DNA from: Dendrophyllia cribrosa
Taxonomy: Eukaryota; Cnidaria; Anthozoa; Scleractinia; Dendrophylliidae
Assembly: GCA_024195265.1 (NCBI GenBank)
Contig: JAJLRJ010000004.1
Span: 4,857,159-4,921,158, forward strand
Direction: 5' to 3'
Length of the DNA: 64,000 nt
Numbering within the stretch: the first letter of the stretch is position 1; each line of letters opens with the position of its first letter. Positions 62,752 to 64,000 of the stretch are shown in pieces. Position numbers and translations under genes: made by a program. Under the pieces are notes generated by a model. It ran no database searches. It worked only from the letters and a program-made list of their open reading frames with translations, and was not told the DNA's origin.

Positions 62752-63159
62752 ATGAAAGCATATGAATTTTCTCGAGTTTATCACCCCAAACTGGGGAAGT
62801 TTGTTTATAAGCACAAAGGAACAGGAATCATTTTTGATTCCATCTTCAAGCCACTGAAAAAGATGGCAGGACCAGCCATGAAAGGAATTCTCAAGAAAGT
62901 TGCAAAACCATTTGCTAAAAAAGCTTTGGATGCAGGAATTTCTCACGCTGGAGAAAAACTTGGTAAAGCAGCAGTTGAAAAATCACGTGATTTGATCATG
63001 AAAAAACTGGGAAATATGAAGATTGGTAAACCATCTGCGAAACGAGGAAAAAAACCACAATCGCTCTCGGCTTCGCTCCCTGCTTCTCGTCCTGCTTCAA
63101 CTTCTGGAGAAAGTGCTAATGATATCTTGAATAGATTAATCAGTGGTCAAGGAATTTAA
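62752..63159 (+). CDS. Basic PX-like virion core protein, 135 residues
   Basis: Strongly cationic: residues ~30-60 (FKPLKKMAGPAMKGILKKVA then KPFAKKALDAG) form an amphipathic lysine-rich helix like adenoviral core or membrane-lytic peptides. A Ser/Pro/Ala linker follows. The end LISGQGI contains I-S-G-Q-G, a second adenain-type site. TAA-A-ATG junction with the penton gene. Role: DNA condensation or endosome disruption, inferred. Confidence 0.72.
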   Translation: MKAYEFSRVYHPKLGKFVYKHKGTGIIFDSIFKPLKKMAGPAMKGILKKVAKPFAKKALDAGISHAGEKLGKAAVEKSRDLIMKKLGNMKIGKPSAKRGKKPQSLSASLPASRPASTSGESANDILNRLISGQGI

Positions 63160-63173
63160 AATAATCTATCAAA

Positions 63174-64000
63174 ATGGCTTTTCGATCGAATGAATATCTC
63201 CAAAGAAATGAATTAGTAAGATTCCAGTTGGATAGTGTAATCAGAGCTCCAGCTAATGGAGAACATCAAGTAAAAAATGGTTATAAATTCACCATCAATG
63301 ACAGATCAGCGTTTTATGACTGGCATAACGCTTATTTTGAAGTGCAATTTCAACTCCAGAAAAGAGCAGATGGTGCTGGATATGCTGCTGCTGATAGGAT
63401 AACAGTGCTGAATGGCTCTCATTCCCTGATAAAACACATGATAATCAGATCTGCAGGAAAGATTGTTTATGAACCTGACAATCTGCATAAAGTTACTTTT
63501 GTTAAAAATCTGTTGGAATACTCAGATGACTTCAGCAGATCAGTAGCAAAGAACAGTTTCTGGTATTTGGACACGAATGCAACAACTGCTGATACGAATA
63601 CAGGATTTGAAGCTCGCCGGTTGCAAACTCAAGCTCTTCGAGACAATGGAACTGGAGGAGCAAAAGATGTTAATTGCATTATCCCTCTGAATCGTTTCTC
63701 CTTTTTCGAGGAACTGGAAGACAGGATGTTGGTCCCAATGCAGCTGCAATTCGAAATTAATCTTCAACAGGATTCTGAATTAATTCATATGGCAAATGGC
63801 ACAGATCCTGGAAGAGTTGTAGTGAATCGATTTTTGCTTTGGGTGCCGAGATTGACACCAAAAGATTCTCTTTATGATAAATTTGTCAGTTCATTCCTGA
63901 AAGAATCGCAATGGAAGTATCTGAGAGAGACATATGATCAATCACCTCCTGCACAATCATCAGGATTCTTCCAGATTTCAGCGAGCATTGATAATGTAAA
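63174..64000 (+). CDS. Major capsid protein, double jelly roll (partial, runs off the window)
   Basis: Starts ATCAAAATG and stays open for 275 codons to the window edge. NGYKFTINDRSAFYDWHNAY, then FEVQFQL near residues 37-64, and IPLNRFSFFEELEDRMLVPM followed by QLQFEI near 180-205, are the hallmark segments of Polinton/adintovirus major capsid proteins (first jelly roll). The second jelly roll lies beyond the window. The preserved frame supports an intact capsid gene. Confidence 0.9.
   Translation, partial: MAFRSNEYLQRNELVRFQLDSVIRAPANGEHQVKNGYKFTINDRSAFYDWHNAYFEVQFQLQKRADGAGYAAADRITVLNGSHSLIKHMIIRSAGKIVYEPDNLHKVTFVKNLLEYSDDFSRSVAKNSFWYLDTNATTADTNTGFEARRLQTQALRDNGTGGAKDVNCIIPLNRFSFFEELEDRMLVPMQLQFEINLQQDSELIHMANGTDPGRVVVNRFLLWVPRLTPKDSLYDKFVSSFLKESQWKYLRETYDQSPPAQSSGFFQISASIDNV

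Larger units (their letters stand above)
50795..64000. mobile_element. Polinton/adintovirus-like element, left ~13 kb, open at the right
   Basis: The region holds the defining set for Polintons (Mavericks) and adintoviruses: protein-primed family B polymerase, A32/FtsK-type packaging ATPase, penton-like minor capsid protein and double jelly-roll major capsid protein, with small virion genes between. Genes lie in alternating blocks on both strands, lack introns and are separated by only a few bases. The left limit is set where hairpin-rich sequence begins; it is approximate. Integrase, protease, the right end and the target duplication are outside the window. All frames read here are uninterrupted. 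Confidence 0.9.

Overview
The window looks like animal nuclear DNA, most likely from a cnidarian (anthozoan: coral or sea anemone). Small phase-1 exons encode EGF modules, introns are long and full of short inverted-repeat transposons, and there are LINE and Penelope-like fragments plus a large Polinton/adintovirus-type element. The species call is inference from style and repeat content; no marker gene is present.

Layout. (1) About 0.7-7.8 kb, + strand: the 3' part of gene A, eight Cys-rich/EGF exons and a last exon encoding a hydrophobic, GPI-anchor-like tail. (2) 9.4-10.4 kb, - strand: the last exon of a rhodopsin-like GPCR (TM7 with NPxxY) and, next to it, an orphan first exon of a carboxylesterase-like protein. 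(3) 10.69-14.44 kb: about 220 copies of a 17-bp satellite. It opens long reading frames on both strands that I do not regard as genes. (4) 14.4-32.4 kb: mostly non-coding, with fold-back elements, MITEs, satellites, a truncated LINE, a tRNA-derived SINE, a broken PHD-finger fragment and a weak three-exon candidate gene. (5) 32.4-48.6 kb, - strand: fifteen exons of gene B, an extracellular protein with the C-terminal part of an F5/8C (discoidin) domain, several unrecognised modules, a short Cys-rich exon and about 14 EGF modules. Its 5' exons and its 3' end are not in view. (6) 50.8 kb to the window end: the left ~13 kb of a Polinton/adintovirus-like element, open at the right edge.

The element carries protein-primed family B DNA polymerase, an FtsK/HerA-type packaging ATPase, a fibre-like protein, a two-TM protein, an SSB-like protein, HTH-type proteins, a penton-like minor capsid protein, a protein VI-like PPxY protein, a basic PX-like protein and the start of a double jelly-roll major capsid protein. 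Integrase and adenain-like protease are not in the window, although two small virion proteins carry sequences matching adenain cleavage sites. The genes are intronless, very tightly packed (several TAA-A-ATG stop/start junctions) and nearly all start in an AAAATG context. Convergent gene ends hold large AT-rich hairpins. All sampled reading frames are intact, so this copy may be young or active. It lies on the upstream side of gene B, possibly inside one of its introns.
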